A DNA stretch of 64,000 nt from Ahaetulla prasina (GCF_028640845.1 NC_080540.1:230128794-230192793); one strand, 5' to 3'; shown: positions 23,988 through 35,768, counted from the stretch's first letter. Translations and numbers: made by a program. Notes: generated by a model from the sequence alone, not told the origin.

Positions 23988-25320
23988 TTTGCAGGCGACC
24001 GTCGGGCCCCCCGAGGTAATAATTTCAGAGGGGGAGGGGCAGGGCGAGGGCCCCGGGGCAAAACTTCTTCCGCGCTGCCTGCCTGTAACCGCCGCCGCCG
24101 CCGCCCTCTTGCCCTCCGAGGGCCGGGTAAGTAGGTGGGGTGGCGGTGTGACGAGCGCCGGGCGGGTGGGTCGCCTTCCTTCAGGTTGCGGATCGCGGGT
24201 GGAGGTGGGGTGGGTGGGGTGCCGTTGCAGCCAGGAGGGATCCACTGCCGGGGCTCGGCGTTTACATAACCACGATCATGCGGGATTCCCAGCCAGGAGA
24301 ACCACCACTAGCCTACCTTTTGACCCTCGGTCGCTGTCGCTTCCCGCGCCCCCTCTCCACCGACGCCGGACAACTCCAGATCGGTGATGCGTCGCGCGTG
24401 GGTCGTGTACCCCCGGACCCGCTTCTGTGGCTAGACACTGATAAGGCTCCCTTCTTCGGAAAACAGGGTCACGAGTGGTGGTTTCAAGTAATCCAAGTAG
24501 CACCAGCAGGGAGTTTTCCCTGTTCTTCTTCTCCTCCTCCTCCTCCTCCTCCTCCTCTTCCCCACCCCGCGAGGGGACGGAAAGCAGAAGAAAATCGAAA
24601 GGAGCTCGGGAAGAGCTCAGCGATCCTCGCACCCGAGCCGCCGCCGCCGCCGCCGCTGCGTTTGCTTCTCCGCCCCCGCTTCGTGAGGCTTTCCAGCGCA
24701 TTCACACACTCCTCAGAAGGCGCGGTGCTGAAACAGCAGCCCAAGCGTGAGGACTCTACGCAGCAGCAGCAGCGACTGAGGCTGGATCTGCCCACTGCCT
24801 GACTCACTCCCCCCTCGCCTACGGCTCCTCAATGTTCCAGCACAGCCCTGCTCAGGACCGATTTCGCAGAAGCCCATCACGCAAAAGGTTCTTCCAGCGA
24901 GTTCCCCCCCCCTCCGCCCCTCCACCCCCAATTGGTCAGCCGGGAGAGTGATTCAACTCTGTTTACCTTCTCCTCCTTCCACTCAGAAGGTCCCTTTTTG
25001 CATGAGGGGTGTGTCTACAGACGGGGACCTCGGCCAATCCCAAGGTTTCCTCCCGATGCCTCGTGCTACTCTCGACGCCTTGGAACCCCCCACTTAAAAG
25101 GGCAACGAAGGGAAAGGCGGGAGAGTTTATCCCAGGGATACAGAGGCTGGGAAGCAGGGAGGGGGGCGCTCGCCGCCTCCAAATGGGTCGTCTGGCGGGG
25201 CCTAGGCAGTCCGGCTTTCGGGGACCCATCGGCCCCAATTCCCACTGGCATCTTTTCCCTCCGGGACTAATCGCCCCGCGTTCCGCTAGCCAGCACTCCA
25301 AGTTTGGTTTCCCGGCAGAA
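23988..25320 (-). other. KLF9: KLF9 5' leader (predicted), with upstream ATGs
   Basis: This runs from the inferred transcription start (about 25 bp below the TATA-like box) to the KLF9 ATG, about 1.3 kb, similar to the long leader of mammalian KLF9. It contains upstream ATGs on the same strand. One at 24701 opens 141 codons and one at 25251 opens 61 codons; both end before the KLF9 ATG. An upstream AUG is reported to control translation of rat BTEB mRNA. The transcription start itself is inferred, not seen. Confidence 0.55.
24528..24559. repeat. (CTC)n run in KLF9 leader
   Basis: About ten CTC units on the plus strand (GAG on the transcript). Nearby leader triplet runs are (GCC)n at about 24640-24657 and (CAG)n at about 24760-24774. 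Another GCC run lies near 24090-24105. Confidence 0.85.
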
Positions 25321-25346
25321 ATCGGGTTAACTGCCTCACCGAAAGC

Positions 25347-25419
25347 CCTTATAGTCCCAGCAACCAGCTAACCAATCAAAAGTGCTTTGGCTGATGTCAC
25401 TAACATCGGCTCCGCCAAT
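25347..25419 (-). promoter_or_regulatory. KLF9: KLF9 core promoter: TATA-like box, two CCAAT boxes, CRE-like site
   Basis: On the minus strand, reading toward the gene, come ATTGG (25415-25419), a CRE-like TGACATCA (near 25393-25400), ATTGG (25372-25376) and CTATAAGG (25347-25354). CCAAT boxes about 20 and 60 bp upstream of a TATA-like box form a coherent promoter, and it lies at the edge of the CpG island. No binding data are available. Confidence 0.6.
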
Positions 25420-25699
25420 GAAAAATACATTCCAAGCAGTCCTCACTTGTAAACTTAGGTCTGAGCATTAGTGAGGATGAAGTGTTTTGAAAGTAAAATA
25501 TAAACTTTAGTATAACTTTAGGAATGGAGGGGGGGGGGAAGGGATTGTGTAATTGCAGTACTGTCCCTATATTTAGTTCACACATCCATTTGACAATTAA
25601 ATATAGATTATGAATTATCAAGGCACTGATTCAAAACAAAAAGAGTCTAAGATGGCATATTTGTACATTGTGGAATGACCAGGGTGGGAATAAATAATA
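25420..25699. other. Unassigned upstream DNA
   Basis: No recognised feature; a G-run lies at about 25530-25540. Confidence 0.3.
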
Positions 25700-26062
25700 C
25701 AGGTAGTCCTTGATTTATGACCACAATTGAGCCCAAAATTTCCGTGGCTAAGCAAGAGAAATGTTAAGTGAGTTTTGCTCCATTATACAATGTTGCAACC
25801 TTTCTTCCCAGTGGGAATGTGTTTGTTAAGTGAATTTGGCTTCCTCATTGATTTTGCTTGTCCAATGGCTGCAGAAGGGATCGCCCTGGGACACTGCAAT
25901 CATCAAAAATACCGTACGTGCCAGTTGCCAAGCATCTAAATTTTGATCATATGTCCATGGGGATGTTGCAACTATCATATATTAAACGATAATTCACTTT
26001 TTTCAGTGCCATTGCAACTTCAACAGTCACTATACGAATGGTTGTAAATCAAGGACTATCTG
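25700..26062 (-). mobile_element. TA-flanked MITE, long form
   Basis: Ends CAGGTAGTCCTTGA and TCAAGGACTATCTG, both flanked by TA. It lies only about 300 bp upstream of the KLF9 promoter. Confidence 0.75.
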
Positions 26063-26095
26063 TATATACTATGCCTTGAGAAAGCTGTCCCACCA

Positions 26096-26096
26096 A

Positions 26097-26157
<61 letters not shown>

Positions 26158-26182
26158 GTGATGATGATGATGATGATGATGT
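26096..26182. repeat. (AAT)n(ATG)n compound microsatellite
   Basis: About 20 AAT units run directly into about nine ATG units. Confidence 0.95.
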
Positions 26183-26528
26183 TGTAAAGGGTAGGGCAAA
26201 AATTTAAAGAAAGAGAAATGTTAAAATTGTTTCTCTTGTTAGTATGAATAAGTGAACTATTCAGGCCATTAATGAAGTTAGTATCTTTGTTGTTATTTTT
26301 AAATCACTCGATCACTTATTCTTTGCTACCCAGCATAGATTTCTGAGATTATCTTTCAGAACATGCTTCCTCAATTGATTATCAACTCAGTGGTAATGTT
26401 TAATTATCTTGTTTCAGTTGCCTTTGATTGTTACAAGCTACAGAGTCTTCTTTGGCCCTTGTATTATATATCTAAAATGTTTAAACTTTACTTTCTACTA
26501 CTAGTGCTTTTGGGAGCAGACTGTGAGA
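26183..26528. other. Unassigned DNA
   Basis: No recognised feature. Confidence 0.3.
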
Positions 26529-26750
26529 ACCAGTTTGCTGTACCAGTTAAGGCACCAGGCACCTGGAGATTGTAAATTTTAGGCCCGCTTTAGTCATGAA
26601 GCCATCTAGGTGACCCTGGGCCAGTCCCTCTCTCTTAGCCTTAGGAAGGAGGCAATGGCGAACCACTTCTGAAAATCTTGCCAAGAAAACCATAGAGATT
26701 AGTTGCCAGGAGTCAAAAATGGACTCAAAGGCACGTACACATAGAGACAG
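26529..26750 (+). mobile_element. tRNA-derived SINE (F type)
   Basis: A tRNA-like head (accagtttgctgtaccagtt) is followed by tgaccctgggccagtccctc, a ggcaatggcgaaccacttct segment and a 3' part ending near caaaggcacgtac. The body overlaps the E-type SINEs at the ctgggccagt block but the 3' half differs. A BovB fragment follows directly. Confidence 0.6.
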
Positions 26751-26759
26751 GACATCTTC

Positions 26760-27720
26760 ACCCTCTGTTGAATTTTTTGTTCCTTTTATAGCCCAAGATA
26801 TTCTCCACAATTTCTCCAGCAAAGCAATTCAGAAGCATACATTCTTCTTTCTGATAGCCCACCTGTCACAGCCATATGTTGCAACTGGAAAAAGCATGGC
26901 CTTGACAATATACACCATGTCTGGCAGTTTGATGTATCTGCAATTCAATATTTTGTATTGACTTGTCAAAGTCATTCTCTCTTGTACCAGATGTTTCTTT
27001 ATTTCATGTCTATAGTCATCATCCTTTTTTGAGAGTAGGAAAGAACAGTCTATAACAACTTCACTTTCTTTCCTGCCCATTTGTGTTGGGATGCATTGCT
27101 TGTTGACATAATCTTAGTTTTGTTTTTTTACATTGAGCAGGCTATTTTCTGCACCCATTCCTTTCTTCTCAAACAACAACAAGTCTTGCTTGTATCTAGT
27201 CATTAGTGATATCATCAACATATTTGAGATTATTGTTATTTTTCTGGTAACGTAATGCCAGTTTTTCTTTATTCTAGTCCAGCATTTCTCCTAATATATT
27301 CTGTATATAAGTTAAATGTAAATTGTCAATATACAACCTTGACACATACTTTCTTCTGAATTTTTTAGAATTTCATTGTTGTTTCCTACTTATTCTCCAA
27401 ATTCTTCAGTTTGCAAATAAGGTAGCCAAGAATGTGCCCCTTGTTTAAGGGTTATCCATTGTTTTTTTGTGGCCTACACAGCCAAAAGCTTTTGTAGAAT
27501 CAACAAAATAACAATTGACATTTTCCAATAGAAGAGAATATATGTAGCTTGGACTTGAACTATGTAGTCTTTAGTGCTCTGTGAGCTTGATTGTTTGATT
27601 GCAGAAACATCATTACCTGAGCAATAACAGCATCAGTAGCTTTCTCTGCCGATTTCATTTGCTCTGCTAAGTTAATACCAGACAAACAATCAAGCAGAAA
27701 ACAATATTAATCAAGGAAAT
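26760..27720 (-). mobile_element. RTE-BovB-like LINE ORF2 fragment
   Basis: The minus strand encodes recognisable BovB ORF2 C-terminal blocks: HEIKKHLVQERM, then MVYIVKAMLFPVATYGCDRW near 26830-27080. Weaker reverse-transcriptase similarity continues to about 27,700. Stops interrupt all frames. This is a dead fragment. Confidence 0.65.
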
Positions 27721-28089
27721 AATACACACACACCCAACACTGGCAGGGCAAACACCACCATTGACTTATTTTATTTTTGGAGCTTCCTTTTCCCCCCCAT
27801 TATCCACTGCTAATTACAAAACTGAATTTGAGTGCCTTTCTATATCCAGTTCCTTCATCTGGAGGTTTTTGTTTGCTGTCTGGATTGCAAAATCTTGACT
27901 ACTATCTTAATCTAAATTGTGACATTAATTCAATTGTTGGTAGTTTGAGCAATCTTTAGCGCTGCCTTTTTGGTACAATTAAATCAGCATATTTGGTATA
28001 TTTAAACAAGGAATCCAATAATGTATTGTAATTGAGGGTTTTATATTATTATATAAGTATTTGAAAAAAGTAACTTGGAAAGCATAGGT
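27721..28089. other. Unassigned DNA
   Basis: No recognised feature; an ACACAC run lies near 27,723-27,733. Confidence 0.3.
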
Positions 28090-28450
28090 CAGTGATGGCT
28101 AACCTTTTCTGGACCGAGTGCCCAAAGCACGCACGCTTGTGTGCAAATGCATGCTCGTGCGCTCAAACCCCCAAAATGCAATGCATGTGCAGCCCCCTGT
28201 ATGCGTCCTGCCCGTGCATACATGTGCACCTTCACATGCGTGCACGGCCCCCGCATGCCTCCTGCCCCCCATGCATGCACATATGCCCCCCCGCAGTCCC
28301 CCCCCGGACATGTGCGGCAGGGACCTGAAGACCAGCTGCCCGGCAGGAGGCGCACGCACATATGCAGCAGAGGTGGGGTGACGGCTTGGGTGTCATCAGA
28401 GGCCGCTGCGTGTCACTTCTGGCACGCATGCCATAGGTTTGCCATCACGG
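28090..28450. mobile_element. hAT-type MITE (CAGTGATGGC family) with CG-rich core
   Basis: Ends CAGTGATGGCTAACC and GGTTTGCCATCACGG. An exact 8-bp duplication, gcataggt, lies at 28082-28089 and 28451-28458. The core is rich in GCATGCAC-type alternating purine-pyrimidine DNA. A relative is at 47170-47491. Confidence 0.8.
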
Positions 28451-28458
28451 GCATAGGT

Positions 28459-29646
28459 GCATCCCGTCTTGTTGACGCATCCTGTAACATATAATATCAT
28501 ATAAGTCTATAATAATACCCATCATTCCCAACTAGCGCAGCCAGCTATCTGACTGAGCCATAAGACTGGCACTCCAGAGATTAAATGTCTAAGACAGATG
28601 TTTCTAAATTCCTCAGATTTTCCAGTACAAATGGTGCAAAAAGCCAAGTTGACTGAGAGGTGATGGATGTTTGGTTTCATGGCAATGGCACGAAGACCCC
28701 TTGAAGGGGCTTCCAAAAGCCTAGAGAGGTCTGTTTAACCTTCCCTGAGATTTCTTCCACTCTCAGGAATTATCTTTTCTATTGAAAGAGACAGAGACAG
28801 AGACAGACAGGGGCCTTTAATCTGTCAAGTGGGTATGTTGTCTCAGCTGCTGCTCTTGCCATATGAAAGGTTCCATATTGTTTTTACTAATTTGTTTTAT
28901 GTGTTATTTATGTGTGTGTGTGTCTGTGTTTAAATCTGAAGTGTTTTTAGCTACCTTGGATAGAATAAGAAATTAAATAATAACTAAATAAGAAGGGATA
29001 GGATAGGATAGGTAGTTTGGCTCACAATAAACTTAAAGAAAGATCTCCACTTTGAACTATACAGGTTTTTTCAGCTGAAATCTGAAGCAACTTGCCTGGC
29101 TAACCCAGCCAAAAGTAACTTAAGCTAGGTTGTGGATTGTGTCTGTTCTTCAGCTGCATTGTATAGAGGAAAAAACAAATAAAATGATCCACAATTCCTT
29201 TCTGATTACAGTTTGTCCCGAAGTGAGCAAATGAGTGAGAGGCAGTACACTCTGCGTGTTTTGCCTATTAGGGAAAATGCATCTTGGTCTTCCTTGGCCG
29301 CTAGTTGCTTGAACTCAGTCCAGCCATGAAAACAAATGTAAGCTGGCAGTGGGCAGCTCCTTCTGTACTTTAGACTTCATTACAGTATATTTTTATGAGA
29401 TAACAATTTCCCCTGAATTAGAATGGTGATCTCATAGCTATAAAAGCATGGGATGTTTTTCTTTAAGTAAAGATAGCTTCAGATATAAATAACTTTAGAC
29501 ACACGTGATTCTAATTTACAACATATTTAATGATTCCAGCAAGGTTATGTTAAATATGCTAACCTAGTAACCAGAATAACATACTTTTAAGAGCTTGTAA
29601 AGGAGTTCAGGAAGCCTATTTTACTCATTGTCAATGTTTCCTAGAC
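28459..29646. other. Unassigned, mostly repeat-free upstream DNA
   Basis: It contains short simple repeats (gagaca units near 28790, TG run near 28914, ggata units near 29000). Nothing else was recognised from 29,040 to 29,640. The distance from the KLF9 promoter (about 4-5 kb) resembles that reported for the conserved hormone-response module of KLF9, but I could not find convincing receptor sites. Confidence 0.35.
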
Positions 29647-29781
29647 CGGGGGTCTCCAACCTTGGCAACTTTAAGCCTGGCGGACTTCAACTCCCAGAAT
29701 CCCCCAACCAGCAAAGCTGGCTGGAGAATTCTGAGAGTTGAAGTCCTCCAGGCTTAAAGTTGCCAGGGTTGGAGACCCCTG
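29647..29781. mobile_element. 135-bp hairpin MITE, hAT type (copy 3)
   Basis: Ends CGGGGGTCTCC and GGAGACCCCTG, with exact 8-bp duplication tcctagac at 29639-29646 and 29782-29789. The second base is G instead of A. Confidence 0.85.
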
Positions 29782-29875
29782 TCCTAGACTACAATACTGG
29801 CCTAATCATTCCTTGTCTGTCCCATTCTTTCATTCTTTAGTTATTATTTCTATTTTTTAGTGTTTATCGTGTGTA

Positions 29876-30242
29876 CAGGTAGTCCTTGACTTACAACAGT
29901 TCACTTAGTGGCCATTCAGCTACAATGTCACTGAAAAAAGTGATTTACGACCATCACAGCATCCCCATGGTCACACGATCAAAGTTCAGACGCTTGGCAA
30001 CTGACTCATATTTATGACAATTGCAGTGTCCCAGGGTCATGTGATCATCTTTTGCAATCTTCTGACACGCAAAGTCAATGCCGAAGCCAGATTCACTAAA
30101 CAACTGTGTTGCTAACTGCAGTGATTCACTTAACGATTGTGGCAAGAAAGGTTATAAAACGAGGCAAAATTCACTTAATAACTGCCTCGCTTAGCAACAG
30201 AAATGTTGGACTCAATTGCGGTCGCAAGTGGAGAACTATCTG
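29876..30242 (+). mobile_element. TA-flanked MITE, long form
   Basis: Starts CAGGTAGTCCTTGACTTAC and ends GAGAACTATCTG, flanked by TA on both sides. A well-preserved copy. Confidence 0.75.
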
Positions 30243-31521
30243 TATAGACCTCTGTCTGAATAAAGGATTAGCAATTATTTCTTCTAGTAGTGGTCCCAAG
30301 TGGAATCGTTTGGGATTTTGTGTGAGACATGAAACCATGGCATACAAATATTAGTTCAACTACCCACAGTAGGTAAGGCTATTGTTTGGACACTCACAGA
30401 ATGGTTATAGGGTAGCATGAGTGGCAAAAGAAAATGAGGATCGGTATTGCAAATCAGCTTTTTGATATAACGTTTCAGAAGCATACAATTTACAGGTTAA
30501 CCTTGGCAACCATCAACAGTATCTGAGCTCTTATATACCCATTTGTTTTTTCACAAATAAAAAACCCAGTGTTCCTCAATACGCATTATTCATTGTATCC
30601 TTCTATGTTCCTCAGTAACCATTGTTTCTCTCTTTATAGATGAGTTAATAATTAATTGAAATCTTCCTATAATAATTCCATTGGAATGTTCTATACTCAA
30701 GGTTTTGTTTTGTGCTTTACTTTCCCACAGACACGTCTTATATTGCACCTTTCCATGTGTTTCCATCTTTGAATTACGTGAGCAGGCAGCATACAGATGT
30801 GGACAAATTAATAACTACTGTACAATATATTAGAAAAATTTAAAGCTCGATTTCAATAAGTCAAGTCCAAATCGTAAAGGTGTCACAAGCTAGTGAGCAA
30901 ACAGTAAAAGGTGAATAATACAGTAATGTGCAGTATTCCTATCTATCTTTGACCTATCATCATTCTGAAATCTGATTGCGATGTCCTCTCAATAACTTCA
31001 AATGACTCTGTACCCTTAATAGAATTTTATGGAAGTTCCATGCCTGTCTTCAAGCTCCCCAACACACATGTGTGTGCATACATACACATATGCATACACG
31101 CACACGCACAAAGAGAAATAGTGTGGTATAAATTAGGATAAAGAACCAAGGGTCTTGGTAGGGATGCAAAAAAGTAAGATCCATATGATAAATATAATTA
31201 TCTATATAAAATAATTTAAACATTGAATTTATTGTTAAATCTGGACCATACTGCAATATAACACATCATGTCTCCAGTTTTAGAGCATGAAGACCTTTCT
31301 GAAATACTGTAGAATTGAAGATTTTATTGATATGCACACATTGATTAATACGCACATTTATTTTAAAATAAATATCACTCCCTTCCCCTTATATGTGCAT
31401 ATTATAATGATCTACACATGTATTTGGAAGTGAGACCCATTGAATTCTCTGGGAATTTATGACTAGACAAAACTATTCTGGAAGACTGTGGCCTGATAAC
31501 CACGTGTAAGTTCAGATATGA
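30243..31521. other. Unassigned upstream DNA
   Basis: About 1.3 kb without recognised repeats except a CA/CATA-rich tract at about 31060-31110. No gene signal. Confidence 0.35.
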
Positions 31522-31525
31522 CATG

Positions 31526-32099
31526 TGTAGGAATTTAGCACCCACCCCCCTCCTAGAAGAATGAAATATTCTAGGAAATATTTTAAAAAGCAGAATATTA
31601 TACCTTCCTGGATGAGAAATGGAGAAACATATTTTAAAGACAAAGGAGCTCCCTGCAACTTCCTGACTCCCCCCCACCTTTGTCAATGGGCCATTAAAAG
31701 CCTCAGCTAAGCTCACTCATTCTCCCCACCTTTGTCAATGGGCAATTAAGGCTTCAACCAAGCTCACCCAATCCCCCATTGTTTTGCAACACAATACAAC
31801 TGAAACTCACCACATGGCAAGGCTCAAGCAAGCTTGAGAGACAGCCAGCAAGGCTAGCTAAGACCCCCACCCCCTGGGAGTCTGACAACCAATCAGGATA
31901 CTCTTCCTGTGCCCCAGAAAGGTCAAAGCTCAGAAAAATCATAAAACCAGGGAGCACACAGGATCTCAGCCCTTTTCTGTTCAGGATCTCAAGCCATGTG
32001 ATCCTGACCACCATTAAACCATCTTTCCAAGCAGCCTCCATGTTTCCAGTGTCTTTGTCCCCACTTGGAACTGAACCCAGATGGATATTTCTTCCAACA
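31526..32099 (+). repeat. ERV1-like 5' LTR
   Basis: A typical retroviral promoter order is visible: CCAAT at 31889-31893, an ATAAAA TATA-like box at about 31941, and ATTAAA as poly(A) signal at 32013-32018. It pairs with 35199-35768, differing by a handful of substitutions and small indels. Confidence 0.85.
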
Positions 32100-32101
32100 A
32101 T

Positions 32102-32119
32102 TGGCGACCCAGATGGGAC
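32102..32119 (+). other. ERV1-like primer-binding site
   Basis: TGGCGACCCAGATGGGAC begins two bases after the LTR. The 3' half resembles sites for arginine tRNAs, but the match from memory is imperfect, so the tRNA is not assigned firmly. Confidence 0.6.
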
Positions 32120-32958
32120 TCCAAGCTAACCTAACCAATGGACCTGGCCCAGGTAAGCCTCCCTTGCTAGCAGCAGACCCATTGAGTCTGTGGGTAAGTT
32201 TTCCTGGACCTTGGCCATTTGGAACTAGGTTTTAAAGGGGTTTTGAGTGTTGAGCTCAAAGACTGCTTGGAAAGAAGGTGAGTACCTCTAAATTTTAATT
32301 TTAAGCATGGAAAAGCATGGGAAATATGTGTATGCCTGCATGTGTGTGAATGAGAGAGCCCTTCTCCCAATCATAGCTGGATCTTGCTTTCTCTGTGCAT
32401 TTCCTAACCGCAGAAAGACCAAAAGTCTGGAGAGCATGGGGGTTTTGCCAGAGCACAGGACCTTCTGTTAGGGAAGGAAGAAGTGTGTGTGTGGGATTCC
32501 ACCTGAGGAAACAGTCTGATTCCACCTCTTTGAGCAACCTCTAGCCGCACCTCTGCCTACTGCTAGCTCCACCAAGCCGTGACCGGTAGGATAGAGAAAG
32601 CAAGGGGGGGAAGCCAAATGTGGAACTTTGTGTTTTCAAGGAATGGAAGCTGAGTGAAAGGAAAAGAAGTGTGAAGGGGGAAAAAGAAATATATAGGAAC
32701 TATTGGTGTATCAAAAAAGGAAAGCAAAGCCTAAAGTGGAGCATGTGGAGTGAGAGGAGGTGCTCGTACCTGCTGTAGGGGCAGCAAGGTCCTCCGGGAT
32801 CACTATTTTTTTTATTGGTGATCTTCAAATAAGAGTTCCCTTAAGGAAGGGGCCCATACTTCGACAGAAGGGAGTCGGAGTCCTTCGCGGATACCTTTTT
32901 TTTCCGAAACTGCGGGAGTGCCCGGCTATGACAAAGTGAGCCTCACATTCCGAGGATC

Positions 32959-33057
32959 ATGGGAAGCGTAAGCTCGAGGGTGAGGAAATCCCTGAGAGAC
33001 ATGCTTGGGGCCTGGGACGCCAGGCAGGTGCCAGTGTTGACTGGCATGCGAGAATAG
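32959..33057 (+). pseudogene. Retroviral gag start, truncated to 32 codons
   Basis: An ATG opens a short frame beginning MGSVSSRV, which fits an N-myristoylation signal of a retroviral matrix protein (Gly2, Ser in the next positions). The frame stops at 33055-33057 and nothing Gag-like follows in other frames that I could recognise. Position (about 860 bp after the 5' LTR) fits gag. Confidence 0.5.
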
Positions 33058-35198
33058 AAATTGAGGAAATTGTGTAATAAAGATGAGAATAGGAAACAAA
33101 TTTGGCTAAATAAAGGTACTTAAAAGAAAAGGGAAATATATAAATAGGAATGTTTGGGTTTTTGTTTTGTTTTGTTTGTTTGTCTGTCTCTTTCTCTGTC
33201 TTCTATTGAACCACGTGGTCTGTCTGTTAAGATTTGTACCTTCCCTAATTTAACTGAGATTTATGGCGGGAATGATCAGTGTGTGTGTGTAAATCTCAGA
33301 GTTTTGTTTTTCTCTTTGTCCTCCTTGTTTTTTATGTGTGTATGTCTGTCTTTGTGGGCCCTTGAGGTAATTGTAACTGTAAAATGTATCTGATCTCTAG
33401 AGACAAGAATTTTAAATTGTTAGGGAAAAAGAAAAACAAAAGGTTGAAACAATGAAAATGGGAAGAGAGAGAGAAAAGGAAGGGGCCTTTTCCTGTCTTT
33501 GTCCGGCCAACAAAATAGTAAAAAGGACTTTTCATCCTATTTCTGTTTTTTTTTCTCCTCTCTATCTTAAAGTAACAACTCAAGTTTATAAGGAAACATT
33601 TTAAGTTCACTTACAAGATAAGTTTATGAGGAAACGTTTTAAGTTCACTTACAAGAGAAAAAAAAAATTCAGTCTTGCATTTACTGTGTATTTAAATGAT
33701 TTTACCTGTTCATCCTCTTCCTGAAGTATGTGAAGTTTTTTTCTTTCTCATCAGTTGTTGAAACTGCATTTTGTTGAAACTGCATTATCTTTTAGTAACT
33801 GCAATATTGATGTGTTGTTTCTTTTCAAACTCTGCCTGCAAGATATCTACCCCCCCCCTTTAATCCTGTTACAATGCCTTTCCTGAGAAGATTACCCACA
33901 AAAGTGGGGAGGAGATCCTGTTCTAATGTCTTTCAGCCCTGAAAAGATGACTCTGCAACTGTGGGAGCAGAGCACATGGTTCAGATGCTGCCCCAGAGGA
34001 GACCTTCCATTTGTTGGAGCCAGGAATTGAGTTTGAATCCAGCCCCCACTGAAAGTCATCACAGCAACCAGATTGGAGCAGACCTTTCCAAACCTGACTG
34101 ACCAACAAGCATGCCACCCAAAAGATATGAAAGAAAGGACCCTGAGATGTATAAGTAAAGACTAAAAGACTCTTTTCAATTCCCAGAAGACAACTGGAAA
34201 GACTATGGGGAGGTGGAAATTCATTGTAAGGTTTTCTGTCTTGTCTCATTTACATTGTAATCAGTCTAAAGTACTCATGTAAGGATTGTATTTGAGTGGC
34301 TACCACAGCAAGTTCTGAACACCTAGATTTCTGTCTAATGGTAGGAAATTTGTCCAGCATGTTTGTATTGTTTGTATTGCCTGTATTGTAAAAGTAGCTG
34401 CATACACAGGCACACAGAGAGACACACCATTCAGAATTAGACTGAAACTATTCCTTCACTTACCTCCACACAAGACTTTTAGGTTGATTTTGCTCTGTGG
34501 CATTAAAAGCCCAAGGAGTCAGATCTCCCTGCTAATTCCATGGGGGAGGGGCATCCCCCTCAGGCAATTCCTCTCTTGAAGAGATAGCAGAAAAAGTGAT
34601 ATCCAAAACCCAAGCCCTGACTATGACTCACAAATGATGCTGCCCAGTTGCCCAGTAAAGCAAGATATGTTGCACTGGTGGTCTCATGAGTAGAAGTCCC
34701 AGGGCTCGTTGTGTGTAATTTAATAAAAAAAAAAGAAAAGAAAGGAAAAAGCCTGGATTGCACACTGATTAACCTCAATTTGGACTAATAAAAAATAATC
34801 TTGGATGCACTAAAGTAAGAGCTAGGGCAGGTTCAGTAACCAACCCTTGGAAATGGACAGCCTGTAATTTACCATGGCTGTGAAAATTTTGGGATGTGTG
34901 CTTGCTTGAAACCTGACTGGAAGCTCTCAGAAAGTGATATCTAACAGCTGAAATTAATTGGCATAGAAAATTGGATACTGTAAAATTCTTACCAGAACTT
35001 TTCCCCTGGCTGCTAGACCTTCATGGTTGAAAGCTTTTGGGAGCCACTGAAGGAATCTTTTTTTCTGTTGTCTCTATCAATGGCTTCCTTTGCATCAGGA
35101 AAATTAAAAGCACCCACTGATTTGATCAATTTTAATTTTTGCCAAGAGCATGTTTCAAAACTCACGTTTTGAAAAAAAAAAAAAAAAAAAGTAGGGAT
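33058..35198 (+). other. ERV1-like interior, non-coding
   Basis: About 2.1 kb without a convincing gag, pol or env domain. Short segments near 33,950-34,250 and 34,940-35,030 could be envelope remnants, but the similarity is too weak to claim. An A-rich polypurine-like tract (about 35171-35198) lies just before the 3' LTR. Confidence 0.45.
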
Positions 35199-35768
35199 TG
35201 TAGGAATTTAGCACCCACCCCCTCCTAGAAGAATGAAATATTCTAGGAAATATGTTAAAAGCAGAATATTATACCTTCCTGGATGAGAAATGGAGAAACA
35301 TATTTTAAAGACAAAGGAGCTCCTGCAACTTCCTGACTCCCCACCTTTGTCAATGGGCCATTAAAAGCCTCAGCTAAGCTCACTCATTCTCCCCACCTTT
35401 GTCAATGGGCAATTAAGGCTTCAACCAAGCTCACTCAATCCCCCCATGATTTGCAACACAATACAACTGAAACTCACCACATGGCAAGGCTCAAGCAAGC
35501 TTGAGAGACAGCCAGCAAGGCTAGCTAAGACCCCCACCCCCTGGGAGTCTGACAACCAATCAGGATACTCTTCCTGTGCCCCAGAAAGGTCAAAGCTCAG
35601 AAAAATCATAAAACCAGGGAGCACACAGGATCTCGGGGCCCTTTTCTGTTCAGGATCTCAAGCCATGTGATCCTGACCACCATTAAACCATCTTTCCAAG
35701 CAGCCTCCATGTTTCCAGTGTCTTTGTCCCCACTTGGAACTGAACCCAGATGGATATTTCTTCCAACA
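35199..35768 (+). repeat. ERV1-like 3' LTR
   Basis: Near-identical to 31526-32099. Small differences include indels in C-runs and an extra block near the tctcgggg position. The target duplication catg follows. Confidence 0.85.

Larger units (their letters stand above)
22900..25300. promoter_or_regulatory. KLF9: CpG island over KLF9 exon 1 and promoter
   Basis: CpG dinucleotides are dense from about 22,900 to 25,300 against an AT-rich background. The island covers the start of intron 1, exon 1 and the leader. GT/GC boxes (gggtgggg-type runs near 24,140-24,230) could bind Sp/KLF proteins. The limits are judged by eye. Confidence 0.8.
31526..35768 (+). mobile_element. ERV1-like (gammaretrovirus-type) provirus, gutted
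   Basis: Two long terminal repeats of about 570 bp flank a 3.1-kb interior. The provirus starts TGTAGGAATT, ends CTTCCAACA and is flanked by the 4-bp duplication catg (31522-31525, 35769-35772). A 4-bp duplication is usual for gammaretrovirus-like elements. The interior has a primer-binding site, splice-donor-like motifs, a short gag start and an A-rich tract before the 3' LTR, but no protease, polymerase or envelope that I can recognise. It is non-coding and could only move with help in trans. Confidence 0.85.

Noticed and set aside
23988..24245. 86-residue N-terminal extension of KLF9 in the open upstream frame
   Set aside because: The frame begins at GTG, not ATG, in the leader, and known KLF9 proteins begin at the MSA.. 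position.
28092..28494. Several overlapping open frames near 28.1-28.5 kb
   Set aside because: They lie wholly inside a hAT-type MITE with its own target duplication.
31917..31935. Nuclear-receptor-like direct repeat in the ERV1-like LTR (aggtcaaagctca)
   Set aside because: One imperfect half-site pair is expected by chance; no support for hormone control.
33923..35030. Possible envelope remnants in the ERV1-like interior
   Set aside because: Only short, weak resemblance; not enough to call a domain.
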